This document shows positions 28,859-38,079 of a stretch of DNA of 64,000 bases, piece by piece. The stretch comes from Candidatus Phytoplasma ziziphi (GTDB lineage: Bacteria; Bacillota_I; Bacilli_A; Acholeplasmatales; Acholeplasmataceae). Location: positions 186,001-250,000 of the forward strand of contig NZ_CP025121.1 in NCBI RefSeq assembly GCF_003640545.1, written 5' to 3'. A model generated the notes under the pieces. That model did not search any database. It was not told the origin of the DNA and saw nothing but the letters and a program-made list of their open reading frames with translations. Numbering within the stretch: position 1 is the stretch's first letter; each line of letters opens with the position of its first letter. The position numbers and the translations under genes were made by a program.

Positions 28859-30265
28859 TTATTCTCCTTTATTTTCTAAAAATATTTTTTTATATGTTTT
28901 TACATCGTATTTTTTTAAAATGTCGTCGGCGTCTTTACAAAGATAACGAGGGTGTATTTTTTTTATTTCATTTTTAATATTGTTTTTGTTTAATTGCGTT
29001 TTTAAGCGGTTTGCGTTGGCTGTTCCGCTCTTGTCATTATCTAATGCGATTATAATTTTTATGTCGTTTTTTTTTAAAAAAATTTAACATAAAATTACTT
29101 AACAATTTTGTTATTGTAATTAATCCTATAACGTTTTTAATGTTGTTGTTATGACAGTTTATAACATCAAAAAATCCCTCGTGGATGATGGCCGTTTTAG
29201 TTTTTAAAATTGTATCTTGCGCCTCAGTAAATCCATAACAAATTAAAAATATATCTGTGTTGCTAAAATTGATTTGTGATTTATATTTTGGTGTGTATCT
29301 TGTAATTTTTTTATTAAAATTATTTTTGTAAAAATGATATGTGTTTTGATTTTGCATTATTGGTATTATGATACAGTCATTGAGTGCATCACATAAAAAA
29401 AATTGTTTTATAAAGTCATTATCATTTTTTATATTTTTATAATAATTTTTATATATTAAAAACGTTTTTAAAAAAAAATTAATATCCATTTTTTTATTTT
29501 TAATATATGTTAATAATTTTGTATTGTCTTTGTTGCTATAACCTAATTTAAATTTTTTGATTGTTTCCAATGATAATTTACGCTCGTTTAATAAATAATT
29601 TAATACTTGTGTATTATTCATTAATTTATCATGGTAAAAATCAGTTATGACATTAAAAAATGGAGAATAATTTTTTTTGATTTCTTGTTTAATTTTTATT
29701 TGTTGTTTTTCTTTTAATTTTCGCGTTTCGTTTTTTTTATTTTCTAATGTTTTATCTTTGATTATTTGTTTTTTAAAATATGTTTGTAATTCTTTTTTTA
29801 TTTCTTGTATTTCGTTTTTATGTTCTTTTTTATAATTCGTATTGTTTTTATTTTCTTTTAATTTCGCGTTGTCTTTTTTTCTTTTTGTTTATTATTTTTT
29901 TTGTAATAATTTTGTATTTGATTTGTTTTATAATAATTTTCTAAAAAATAATTTAAATGAAAAATTGCAAATTTAAAATCAAGACCCGTTTTTTTTGATA
30001 AATTTCTATAACGTCCCATGCTTTATTACATCCCAGCAATAAACATTATTATTATTGTTTATATCACAGCTTATACCGCTTTTACTGTCATGATATAAAC
30101 AATTAAATTTTACGTCTTTTGTTGCTGTTGGTTTAATAATATTTAGTAATTTTAAAATATAAATCATTTCTATTTTTTTTATGTCTTGAATATTAATTTT
30201 TTTATTGCTTGCATTTTTAATTTTGTTTTTTCTTTTAATTCGTTTTTGATTTTTTCAATTAACAT
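28859..30265 (-). pseudogene. Second DnaG-like primase, multiply frameshifted
   Basis: Minus-strand fragments in different frames follow primase order. They are a zinc-finger remnant (NCLYHDSKSGISC, then VYCWDVIKHG), a central piece with KKFKLGYSNKDN and the first TOPRIM motif AIIHEGFFDVINCH, and after a shift near a T/A run at about 29070 the second TOPRIM motif IIIALDNDKSGTANANR. It is distinct from the intact chromosomal dnaG and resembles primases of phytoplasma mobile units. At least three disruptions make it non-functional. Confidence 0.75.
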
Positions 30266-30300
30266 TTTATTTTTTTACCTTTATTGATTTTTAAAATAAA

Positions 30301-30322
30301 AAAAAGGGGTTTCCCCCTTTTT
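30301..30322. terminator. Bidirectional hairpin
   Basis: AAAAAGGGG and CCCCCTTTTT pair around TTT; T and A runs flank both sides. It separates the primase relic from the plus-strand fragment at 30351. Confidence 0.6.
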
Positions 30323-30350
30323 AATTTTTTTTTTGATTTGCTGTTATTAA

Positions 30351-30776
30351 GTGCTTAATCAAGATAAAAAAGGAAACACCATAAGAGAATATAAATTATT
30401 TTCTAATATGAAAGCAAAAGAAAAAAACCACAGTGGAAAAATCAATTATTTTCATAGAAAAGATTTTGAAAATAATTTAATCAAATACGATTTAAATATG
30501 TTCCCTATTGAATGGACTGATGGGAGAGAGAATTTATATAATTTAGAATATGATAGTAACGGGGAAATTAAGCACAAACATAATTTTGATGTTTCCAAAG
30601 CTAATTACAATTTAATAAAAACTAATAAACCTGATAATACACCTAATATGATGGTAAAGGATGTAGAAGGTGCAAATGGATTTTGGAATAAAAGCGATTG
30701 TTATTTAAATGCAACAGATAATATGAATATTATTTGTGTATTAAATGACAGCTGTTGGAAAGATTATACTCCTTAA
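30351..30776 (+). pseudogene. Fragment of an unrecognised protein
   Basis: A 141-residue frame with an in-frame stop directly before it (30348-30350) and only a GTG as possible start, without a ribosome site. The content is a normal soluble protein (FPIEWTDGRENLYNLEYDSNG, NPDN-like polar stretches, paired cysteines near the end). The YDSNGE segment faintly recalls the repeat units of phytoplasma DUF2963 proteins, but I cannot support that. Most likely a C-terminal remnant cut at its 5' side. Confidence 0.45.
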
Positions 30777-30865
30777 ATTCGTTTTATAACTAAAAACTTA
30801 GAATTAAGGTTTGATTGGTTAACATTTATTTCAGCAAAGTTCAAACAATATATGGGTTGTGTTCC

Positions 30866-30922
30866 ATCAAAATAGAACCAGTTGGAAAGTTCAAAAATTA
30901 AAAAAGTAAACTATTTATTAAT
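30866..30922 (+). repeat. Left terminal inverted repeat of the inner PMU-like unit
   Basis: The sequence AATAGAACCAGTTGGAAAGTT and its surroundings match, inverted, the stretch 39401-39450 (core 13 of 13 bases in ACCAGTTGGAAAG, flanks imperfect). Confidence 0.75.
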
Positions 30923-31783
30923 TACTATTATCGTAACATAAAAAAAATAAAATGTCAAGTAAAAATTAAAAATTTTATAAATTTATTTTAAAAAATTTAA
31001 CTAAACAAAGAAAAAAAGAAAAAGAAAGAACCAAAGAAAAAGAAAAAAAGAAAACATATGTTAAAAAAAAAAAAAAATAATATATATATATTATTTTTAA
31101 AAATCTTTAATCTTGTTTTTTTATTATAACAAAAAATATATATTTTGTCAAATATTTTTTTTAAAAAAATTTAAAAAAAAGCAAGATTTAAAAAAAAAAA
31201 AAAACAAGATTCAAGATTTTTAAAAATATTTAAAATTTTAAAAAAAACAAGATTCAAGATTTTTAAAAATATTTATTAATCAATTTTTTTTATATAAATT
31301 TGATTAAAAAAATTAAATAAATAACAAAATAATTAAAAATGGCGGAATGTTCGGTCTAATTTTAAGATATCATCAAAAATGACAGCTTTAAAGGTGTCTA
31401 TTCTTTATTAAAAAGTATCTAGTAATAGTATTCTACTTAAAATTAAAAAAAATGTCTTATTTAAGTTATTTTGCCTCTCATAGAGAGAATTTATAGTTTA
31501 TTTTAACCTCTATTTTATTGTTTCTAAATTTTTTATGAAAATTAAATTAAATTTTTTTGTTTTGGCTGAATATTTTTTTCAATGAGGTATTCAAAAAGAA
31601 AACCAACAAGTCAAGCCCTCATTATTATTTGAGAGCGTTTTGTTGGTTTTCTTTTTGATATTTAAAATGGTAAAACCACAAAAAGCCTCTATTCTCTTTT
31701 AAATCAAAAATCTTTTTTTATTATAAAGGAATTTTTGATTAAAAGTTGTTTTTTTTCATCTCTCTTTTTGTGGTAAATTGTTT
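30923..31783. other. Gap downstream of the PMU operon with hairpins
   Basis: AT-rich non-coding DNA. A 30-base direct repeat with CAAGATTCAAGATTTTTAAA occurs at about 31202 and 31246. The region 31330-31560 has no open frame but is less extreme in composition. Its right part holds a nested set of inverted repeats (separate entry). Confidence 0.6.
31591..31773 (-). terminator. Nested hairpins at the end of the PMU operon
   Basis: A perfect 19-bp pair (31591-31609 with 31640-31658) lies beside an 11-bp pair (ACCACAAAAAG near 31675 with CTTTTTGTGGT near 31763) that encloses a shorter hairpin of AAATCAAAAAT type. They begin ten bases after the AAA+ ATPase stop, so strong transcription termination and mRNA 3' protection are likely. 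Confidence 0.55.
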
Positions 31784-34000
31784 TTATTTTTCTTTGGTAT
31801 TCATTTTCTCTGTATATAAAGTAATATATTGTTTTTTTGGATTAAAGTGAAGGTAGTAAGTAGCGTTTCTACCTTTTTCCCATCTTTTATTTTGTTGTAA
31901 AGGACATCGAACTTCATTGACGTAAAAGTCTTTATCTTCTTCTAATAAATATTTAGGACCTTTGTATTTCATTTGGATAGTGTCGTCGATACTGATAAAA
32001 GAATTGTTAAATTTAGAATCTTCCTTACTTAAACTATCTATATCAAACTGTGAACATACAAAATAACTCATTTCACTACCTCCAAGACCTTTATAAGGAG
32101 GCATTTTATTTGTATAATACCAATTATTGAAAGGTTCTCTAATAAAAGGCGCTAAATCTTTAGGAATTTTATCTTTGTATTGACATTGATCGAAACCGTT
32201 GAAACGACTCAAAATATAAGTTTTTTGAATAGGTGTCTTATCTTTATTTGGTTCTAAATATTTTAAAGTTCCTTGTTTCCATTCTTTATATTGATCTTCG
32301 CATTCTTTACGATAAGCTAAGATTTCTCCTTTAGTTTTCTTAATTCCTAAAAGATTATCTAAGGCTTCATCTAAATCAGAAGATAACATGACTTCATGAT
32401 TTTGATTTTCAAAGGCGAAACGGTCATAATTCGTAGCCGCTTCCGTTACTAATTTAACCCAATCACGATTGGATAAAGTTTTCTCTTTGATTTCTATATT
32501 TATTTTATGTTTTTGAGCTTCTTCTTGAGCTTCTTTTTGAGCTTCTTCTTGAGCTTCATTATTAATTTTTTCTAAATGCTTATAAGCTCTTGTCACTAAA
32601 CTTTCTAAATGATTAACATCGTGATAACTTAAACGATAATTATTTTTTAACATAAACCATTTTAAAAAACCAGGTGTTTCTTCTTTTTTAAAAGAATCTA
32701 TTTTAATTTCTTTTTGAAAACGACTTCTTAAAGCGCCGTCAATTTGTTCTAAATGGTTAGTACCACCCATTAAAATAATTTTTTTATCAGTTCTTTTAAA
32801 ACCATCTAATTTTAATAATAAATTATTAATAATGTTTTTAGAAGTTTGATTAGCGTTTTTATCTTCACGATTCGCTAACCCACTAATTTCATCAATGAAG
32901 ATAATTGTTTTCTCATGGGATTCAGCTTCGGCCCAAATCTTTTCTAATTCTTCATTACCTTCTCCGACATAGGTTTTATCAAATTGAGAAGGATCGACAG
33001 AAATATAATGAGCGTCTACTTCACCGCTTAATGCTTCCATTAAATGACTTTTTCCTGTTCCAGGAGGTCCATATAATAAAATACCCATGGGTTTTAAATT
33101 CCGATAACCAATAATATGTTTTTTGGCATTAAAATAATGAATAATATTAGCGAATTGTTCTTTTTCTTCTTCCATACCATAAACATCTTGAAATGTTTTT
33201 TTCTTTTTCTTTTCTTCTAGAGGCGTATTTTCTTTGAAAGCTTTCATTTCTCTTTCAATTTTTTTAATTCTTTGATCAAAAGATAATAATTGTTGATCTA
33301 AAAATAATTGATATTTTTTTAATTTTTTAATTTCTTCATCATTATTTTCATTTTGAATTAATAAACTTTGAATTTGTTTTTTTTCCGCTTCATTATAATT
33401 CATGGCCTCAGTTAAAAGATTAATTTCTTCTTCAAAGTCTTTTAATTGAGTTACTTGAGTGAAAACTTTTTTTTGTTCCTTAATAGTTGTTTCATTTTCA
33501 GTTTTCTTTTGATGCAACGCTTTTCTTTCTTCGATTAAAGTCAAAGTTGCTTGATTTAATTGGTCTTTCTTAGTTTGAATGTCGGCATGTTGACTTTTTA
33601 AATCTTTCATTTTTTGTTCTAAAATTTTTTTCTCATCAACCGATAATAATTCTTTTTTAAGTTCTTCTTCTTGAGTTTGAATTGCTTTTTGTAAATAACC
33701 TAGTTGAACCATATAATCTCTTAATTGACCCATTTTTAAACGGATTTCTTCTGATAAAAGCTTATCTTGAGTATTAATTTGTTCTGCTTCATTTATTTTT
33801 TGTTGATTTTCCGCTTCTAAATCTTTTAATCTTTTTTCTAACAAAGATAAAGTTTCTTGATTTTCAACATTATTAAGAGGAGATGTATTCTTGTTAGTAA
33901 CAACCTTGTTAGTATTTAACCCATAATAAAGACTCAATCCTATAATTAAAAAACTTAAAAAAATTAAAAAACTAAAATAAATTTTTTTCATAAGAGTCAT
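31784..34000 (-). CDS. Membrane-anchored coiled-coil AAA+ ATPase without protease domain
   Basis: The 738-residue protein starts with a membrane helix (residues 5-27), then a long coiled coil (about 45-265), then an FtsH-like AAA module: YGPPGTGKSHL (Walker A, about 310), KTIIFIDEISGLAN (Walker B) and GALRSRFQ (arginine finger). The zinc-protease HExxH motif of FtsH is absent; the C-terminus instead has an EAQ-rich linker and a domain I do not recognise. An AAAGGAGG site is seven bases before the ATG at 34000. Phytoplasma PMUs often carry such FtsH/HflB-like ATPases. Remodelling of a membrane partner is an inference. Confidence 0.75.
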   Translation of the reverse strand: MTLMKKIYFSFLIFLSFLIIGLSLYYGLNTNKVVTNKNTSPLNNVENQETLSLLEKRLKDLEAENQQKINEAEQINTQDKLLSEEIRLKMGQLRDYMVQLGYLQKAIQTQEEELKKELLSVDEKKILEQKMKDLKSQHADIQTKKDQLNQATLTLIEERKALHQKKTENETTIKEQKKVFTQVTQLKDFEEEINLLTEAMNYNEAEKKQIQSLLIQNENNDEEIKKLKKYQLFLDQQLLSFDQRIKKIEREMKAFKENTPLEEKKKKKTFQDVYGMEEEKEQFANIIHYFNAKKHIIGYRNLKPMGILLYGPPGTGKSHLMEALSGEVDAHYISVDPSQFDKTYVGEGNEELEKIWAEAESHEKTIIFIDEISGLANREDKNANQTSKNIINNLLLKLDGFKRTDKKIILMGGTNHLEQIDGALRSRFQKEIKIDSFKKEETPGFLKWFMLKNNYRLSYHDVNHLESLVTRAYKHLEKINNEAQEEAQKEAQEEAQKHKINIEIKEKTLSNRDWVKLVTEAATNYDRFAFENQNHEVMLSSDLDEALDNLLGIKKTKGEILAYRKECEDQYKEWKQGTLKYLEPNKDKTPIQKTYILSRFNGFDQCQYKDKIPKDLAPFIREPFNNWYYTNKMPPYKGLGGSEMSYFVCSQFDIDSLSKEDSKFNNSFISIDDTIQMKYKGPKYLLEEDKDFYVNEVRCPLQQNKRWEKGRNATYYLHFNPKKQYITLYTEKMNTKEK

Positions 34001-34024
34001 ATAAAGCCTCCTTTCTTTTTTGAA

Positions 34025-34921
34025 TTATTCATCGACATCATAATATAAAGTTCGATGTTGTCCTGTTCTTTTCTCATATAAATCAATTTTTTTTAAAGAT
34101 TTAATATGATTAGTATTCCATAAAACGCCTTCTTGTTCGTAATTATAAAAAGGAAATTTTAATTTAAAATCATAATTAAAGATGACGAAAGGTTCTTTAA
34201 TTTTTTGATTAATCGGATAAACACCAAAAATCTTATCTTTTTGAATATCTTTAATAACGATTTTATCGATTGCCAAATAACTTGGTCCTCCAAAATTAGT
34301 TCCTTTATCATAAATAATTTCTAAATGGTAATTTTCAGGAATAAAAGGTATTGGTTGGGGAGAATAAGGTTTATTCATACTCCAAAAGAAATATAAATGA
34401 GAAGCTCCATTACCCATGTTCTTTAAATCTTCTAAAGTATACTTATCATTTTGACCCTCTCTACTTCCTCCTTCAAAATAAGCTAATAAAAATTTTTCAG
34501 GAGGAGGTTCTTTAATCCGAAAATTAAAAGATACTTGGTTATCAATATCAGAAGTATTATATAAAGCATAACTAAAATGAGTTTCAAATTTTTTATAAGG
34601 AAAAAAATATTTTAACCAACCCAAAACTTCTTTCATCCCTGTATTTTCACCTAAATAAACATCATAAACTTCTAAATGTTCTAAGTGTTCTTTTTTAATA
34701 GGTATAACGGATTGATAATAAAAACGATCAATTTCTGAAGAAGCTGGTTGAAAATTATTGTTTAAAAGTATTTCTTTTTCTTTTGAAATCTCAGAAAATA
34801 CAGTTTTTGGAGATATTATTTTTTCTTGAGGAGATAAATAATAATAAGCAATTCCAATGCCTAAATAAAAACAGAAACATAAACTATAAAGAGACAACCA
34901 AAAAGAAAATTTGTTTTTCAA
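34025..34921 (-). CDS. PMU membrane-anchored hypothetical protein
   Basis: The 298-residue product has one N-terminal membrane helix (WLSLYSLCFCFYLGIGIAYYYL) and a large, probably extracellular domain rich in aromatic residues, without a motif I know. The start is TTG, immediately after the stop of the upstream gene, so translation is probably coupled. No cleavage site is obvious. It may be exposed on the cell surface; this is inferred only from the topology. Confidence 0.55.
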   Translation of the reverse strand: MKNKFSFWLSLYSLCFCFYLGIGIAYYYLSPQEKIISPKTVFSEISKEKEILLNNNFQPASSEIDRFYYQSVIPIKKEHLEHLEVYDVYLGENTGMKEVLGWLKYFFPYKKFETHFSYALYNTSDIDNQVSFNFRIKEPPPEKFLLAYFEGGSREGQNDKYTLEDLKNMGNGASHLYFFWSMNKPYSPQPIPFIPENYHLEIIYDKGTNFGGPSYLAIDKIVIKDIQKDKIFGVYPINQKIKEPFVIFNYDFKLKFPFYNYEQEGVLWNTNHIKSLKKIDLYEKRTGQHRTLYYDVDE

Positions 34922-35503
34922 TTAATTTAAAGTTTCTAATTGTTGTTGACAAATTTCTTTATGTTTGATAAAAAGTTGTTTTAAAGCTTCATCTTTTTCC
35001 ATTTCTATGTCCTCTGTTAAAGCTTCAATTTTATTTTTTAATTGCATTTTAGTAATTAAATTATTAATTTCTTGATTGATTTCTATTATACGTTTTTCAA
35101 TTTCTGTTTGTTTGGTTTCTAAAGGAGTTTTATCGGCAGGAGTTAAATTAGGTTTTTTTAATTTTTCTTTTAAATCTTTTAAAATATCATTTTGTAATTC
35201 ATCTTTTTCAGTGAATAATTTTTGTTTTTCTTTTAAAGCTAAAAATTCTTTTTCTTTAGTTAATTTTTTTTCCGCCAGCTGATGTTTTTTAGCTAAAGAA
35301 GTTTCCTTTTTAACTTCATTTTCTTTTAATTCTTTTTCACATTCTTGAATATCAGTTTCTAAATGATTCATATAAGTTTGAAAAGTAATGAAATTTTTTA
35401 AATTTGTTTGTTTTTCTTGTTGTTTTTTCATAATTTGTTCTAAATTATTTTTAGTTTCAGGAGTTAAATTTTCTTTGTTTAATTCTTCTTGGAGAGTTTT
35501 CAT
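34922..35503 (-). CDS. Coiled-coil protein, possibly missing its N-terminus
   Basis: A 193-residue, almost entirely helical protein rich in K, E and Q with heptad character. The open frame runs upstream past the ATG to about 35550 (IIPCQQENKDLTSLEIK) without a start codon. Just there a short membrane-helix frame ends in another phase. Together they could be one membrane-anchored coiled-coil protein of about 260 residues split by a frameshift. Confidence 0.5.
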   Translation of the reverse strand: MKTLQEELNKENLTPETKNNLEQIMKKQQEKQTNLKNFITFQTYMNHLETDIQECEKELKENEVKKETSLAKKHQLAEKKLTKEKEFLALKEKQKLFTEKDELQNDILKDLKEKLKKPNLTPADKTPLETKQTEIEKRIIEINQEINNLITKMQLKNKIEALTEDIEMEKDEALKQLFIKHKEICQQQLETLN

Positions 35504-35550
35504 TTTAATTTCTAAAGAAGTTAAATCCTTATTTTCTTGTTGACAAGGTA

Positions 35551-35715
35551 TTATAAGATATTCGTTTCTATTTGAGGTTTGGTCGTCATGTAAAAATAAC
35601 TTCCTAAAACGATAATTAAAAGACTACAAACACCTAAAAGGATGAATGAACCTTTTTTAGATATTCTTATTCTTTTTCTTTTCAGAGTATTATTGTTAAT
35701 GTTTTGGATTGCCAT
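35551..35715 (-). CDS. Short membrane-helix frame before the coiled-coil gene
   Basis: Fifty-four residues: a basic N-terminus (TLKRKRIRISKK), a membrane helix (FILLGVCSLLIIVLGSYFY) and a short tail, then TAA. It ends where the frame of the next coiled-coil protein begins. Either a small membrane protein or the detached N-terminus of its neighbour. Confidence 0.45.
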   Translation of the reverse strand: MAIQNINNNTLKRKRIRISKKGSFILLGVCSLLIIVLGSYFYMTTKPQIETNIL

Positions 35716-35756
35716 ATTTTTTTCTTTTTTTCCTTTACTTTTATTTATTTAATTAT

Positions 35757-36086
35757 TTAATAACTTTTGTTTTCATGATTAATTACAGATAAATGATTAT
35801 GGGCTTCTTTTTCCAGAATGATATCTTTTTTCAATTTCTCATTTTCTTTCTCTTTTTCATGTGGGTTAATATGAAGGTTTTTAATAGTTAATGATAAATC
35901 TTTTAATTGTTTATCTTTTTGATTAATTATTTTTTCAATGTCTTTTAAAAGATTTTTGTTTTTTATTTCAGGATGAGGACGATAGATTTTATTATCTAAC
36001 CATTTAAGAATAAATAAATTAAAAACGCTGCCAAGAATAAACCCGAATGCAAAAGCTAAACCAATCATAAAAGACCAATTATTCAT
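35757..36086 (-). CDS. PMU small membrane and coiled-coil protein
   Basis: The 109-residue protein has one membrane helix at 7-28 (MIGLAFAFGFILGSVFNLFIL) followed by a charged helix. It overlaps the upstream gene by eight bases. No family recognised. Confidence 0.5.
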   Translation of the reverse strand: MNNWSFMIGLAFAFGFILGSVFNLFILKWLDNKIYRPHPEIKNKNLLKDIEKIINQKDKQLKDLSLTIKNLHINPHEKEKENEKLKKDIILEKEAHNHLSVINHENKSY

Positions 36087-36492
36087 TCGCTTCTTCCTCC
36101 TCTCTTTCTTCCTGAAAAGGAGTTTTCTTGATCCTTATTTTCTTTTCTAATTTGATTATTTTGGCTGCTAATTTTTCTTTCTTTTGTTCTAATAATTGTT
36201 TTTTTAATTCCATTTTATCTTGTTTCTTTAATAATTTAGTAATGTTTTCTTGATAATAATGAACTGCTTTTTTTGGTTTGAAGAAACCTATCACAAACAT
36301 TATTGGAAAAGATAAAATATTTTTTACTAAAAGAAAAAGAGGTTTAAAACCAATTAAAAAACTGGTAACTAAAATATTAGTGGCGATAAAATCTAATCTG
36401 CGATTTAAAATTTCCGCTACTGTAAACCCATGAAACCAATCTTTCATAAAAGTAAACATACCAAAAAAAGGAGTTAATAAAAGCCACATCAT
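36079..36492 (-). CDS. PMU membrane protein with charged C-terminal helix
   Basis: The 137-residue protein has two or three hydrophobic segments (WLLLTPFFGMF, TNILVTSFLIGFKPLFLL, FPIMFVIGFF) and a C-terminal Lys/Glu-rich coil. AAAGGA precedes the double ATG. It is translationally coupled to the next gene. Function unknown. Confidence 0.5.
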   Translation of the reverse strand: MMWLLLTPFFGMFTFMKDWFHGFTVAEILNRRLDFIATNILVTSFLIGFKPLFLLVKNILSFPIMFVIGFFKPKKAVHYYQENITKLLKKQDKMELKKQLLEQKKEKLAAKIIKLEKKIRIKKTPFQEEREEEEANE

Positions 36493-36509
36493 TAATTGTT
36501 TCCTTTGAC

Positions 36510-36686
36510 TTATTTAATTTTTTTTAACAGTGATTGAATTTGTTCTACAATTAAATAATTTGTATTATTCACTTTTGGAGACAATATGTTTTTATTGTTT
36601 TTTGTTTTAGCTTTTTTTGGATTAGTTGTTTTTTTGTTTCGAATGTTCTTTGTTTTTGTTTTATGGTTTTTTTTAATAAAAGGCAT
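36510..36686 (-). CDS. Small basic protein (58 residues)
   Basis: The minus strand from the ATG at 36686 encodes 58 residues, very rich in K, N and T (MPFIKKNHKTKTKNIRNKKT at the start), with a more regular helix near the end (LIVEQIQSLLKK). A GAAGGAA ribosome site precedes it. Nucleic-acid binding is plausible from its charge. It follows the HU gene and a 30-bp inverted repeat. Confidence 0.5.
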   Translation of the reverse strand: MPFIKKNHKTKTKNIRNKKTTNPKKAKTKNNKNILSPKVNNTNYLIVEQIQSLLKKIK

Positions 36687-36703
36687 TTTTTCCTTCTTTC
36701 TTT

Positions 36704-36799
36704 TTAACTTTTCCGCTTTATAAAAGAATATAAAGTCAAAAAGGAGATTTTTTTTAGTTTAAAAAAACCTTATATTCTTTTATAAAGCGGAAAAGTTAA
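36704..36799 (-). repeat. Perfect 30-bp inverted repeat between HU and the basic-protein gene
   Basis: Arms 36704-36733 and 36770-36799 are exact complements around a 36-base loop. The hairpin lies 20 bases after the HU stop and ends just before the ribosome site of the next gene, so it sits inside the operon where it could attenuate or protect mRNA. Confidence 0.8.
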
Positions 36800-36819
36800 A
36801 TTATTTTGATTTATTTAAA

Positions 36820-37167
36820 TTAAGTTAATTTAATTTTTTTAACCGCTTGTTTTAAAGTATTTGAAATTTTAAATTTGACAACTGTAGATTCAGGATAATA
36901 AATTTTTTTTCCTTTAACATTTGTTAATTTTCCAGCGGGCTGAGTTTTTAAGACAAATCTTCCTAAACCTACTGACAAAATTACTTTTGAATAGTTAGTA
37001 ATCGCTTTGGTTAATTCTTGTTCGAAGATGTTATAAAAAGCTTCTGTTTCGGTAATGGTAACTCTACCTTCTTTAGCTATTTGTGTAATTAAATCAGCTT
37101 TCGTAAAACAAAATTTTTATTCTTTTTTTGGATAATGTTTTTTATTTTTTTTGTTTTTAATAGACAT
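36820..37167 (-). pseudogene. HU/IHF-type DNA-binding protein with an early in-frame stop
   Basis: Reading from the ATG at 37167, sixteen codons are followed by TAA (37117-37119). The same frame then continues for 98 residues as a complete HU-like protein: TKADLITQIAKEGRVTITET, SVGLGRFVLKTQPAGK in the DNA-binding arm region and VVKFKISNTLKQAV at the end. No standard start codon lies between the stop and the HU domain. It could be a recent pseudogene, use an unusual start, or reflect a base error. HU proteins are typical of PMUs. Confidence 0.7.
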
Positions 37168-37170
37168 GGT

Positions 37171-37425
37171 TTAATTCCTTTTTTCTTTTCTTTTTCTTTT
37201 TTGTTTAAAATCTAGATTAAAAATTTGTATATAAGTTTGATAATCATATTCTTCGGTTTCCTGTAATATACGTTTATCATTATATTTATATTCGAATACT
37301 TTAGTTATTTTATTATTGTTGTATAAAAATTTTTTTAAAAGTAAGCTTTCAAAATAAAAATTCTCTTCTTTTTTAATAGTGTTTTGGTTATCTTCAAAAA
37401 TAATTTCTAACATTGGCCCTATCAT
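37171..37425 (-). CDS. PMU hypothetical protein (84 residues)
   Basis: A small acidic then basic protein (MLEIIFEDNQNTIKKEEN, ending in a KRKRKEKR tail) directly upstream of the HU gene. Nothing is recognised. The better start may be the internal methionine at position 5. It is in the PMU operon. Confidence 0.4.
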   Translation of the reverse strand: MIGPMLEIIFEDNQNTIKKEENFYFESLLLKKFLYNNNKITKVFEYKYNDKRILQETEEYDYQTYIQIFNLDFKQKRKRKEKRN

Positions 37426-37461
37426 AATTTATTTTCAACTCCTTTTATTTTTATTATTTTC

Positions 37462-38079
37462 TTATTTATATTTTGTTTTGTGTTTGTCATCTTTAATCTT
37501 CTTTTCTGCTTTCATTAATGTTTGATATTGTTGTAAAATTTTTTGATATTCCTGAGCTTTAATTTTCATCTCTTCAATAAAAGAAGATTTTAAAAATACT
37601 TCTTGGAGATAATGTTCTTGAGGATTAAAGTACACTAAAAAAAAGGCACTTTTACTTTCGGAACAAAATAACCCACATTGGATTTGAGCCCAATAATAAG
37701 AAGGTATAATGTCTTTTTCAAAAAAATCTTTCCATGAAGAACTATTTTTATCCAAAGGACATTTTATTTCTAACATCGTCTCACTTTCTGCATGATATCC
37801 ATCTAACGAAGCGGAAAAAATATCTCTGGTAAATACTGCGGGTTTATAATTTCTTTTTGTTTTCACTGAAAAAAATAAATTCGCTTTTGGTTCGGTTTTT
37901 TTACCATGTTCCATCGCGGGATTAGAAATAAAGGAACTACCAAATAATTTTTTTTTAATTAAGTCTTCTTTGGTTTCGTAAGGATTGAGACCCATAATGG
38001 TTCCTATTTCAGAAGCGTTCACAAAATTTTTACGATGTTGAAACCAGGCCCAACTATTCTGTTTTAAATTAATTTTCAT
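37462..38079 (-). CDS. YqaJ-like exonuclease (lambda-exonuclease family)
   Basis: The 205-residue protein has WFQHRKNFVNASEIGTIMGL at the start, AMEHGKKTEPKA, SLDGYH with the metal aspartate, and LEIKCP with the ExK pair. This is the YqaJ viral recombinase pattern of phage and plasmid 5'-3' exonucleases that prepare single strands for annealing. No RecT partner is visible. It overlaps the DnaC-like gene by four bases. Confidence 0.85.
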   Translation of the reverse strand: MKINLKQNSWAWFQHRKNFVNASEIGTIMGLNPYETKEDLIKKKLFGSSFISNPAMEHGKKTEPKANLFFSVKTKRNYKPAVFTRDIFSASLDGYHAESETMLEIKCPLDKNSSSWKDFFEKDIIPSYYWAQIQCGLFCSESKSAFFLVYFNPQEHYLQEVFLKSSFIEEMKIKAQEYQKILQQYQTLMKAEKKIKDDKHKTKYK

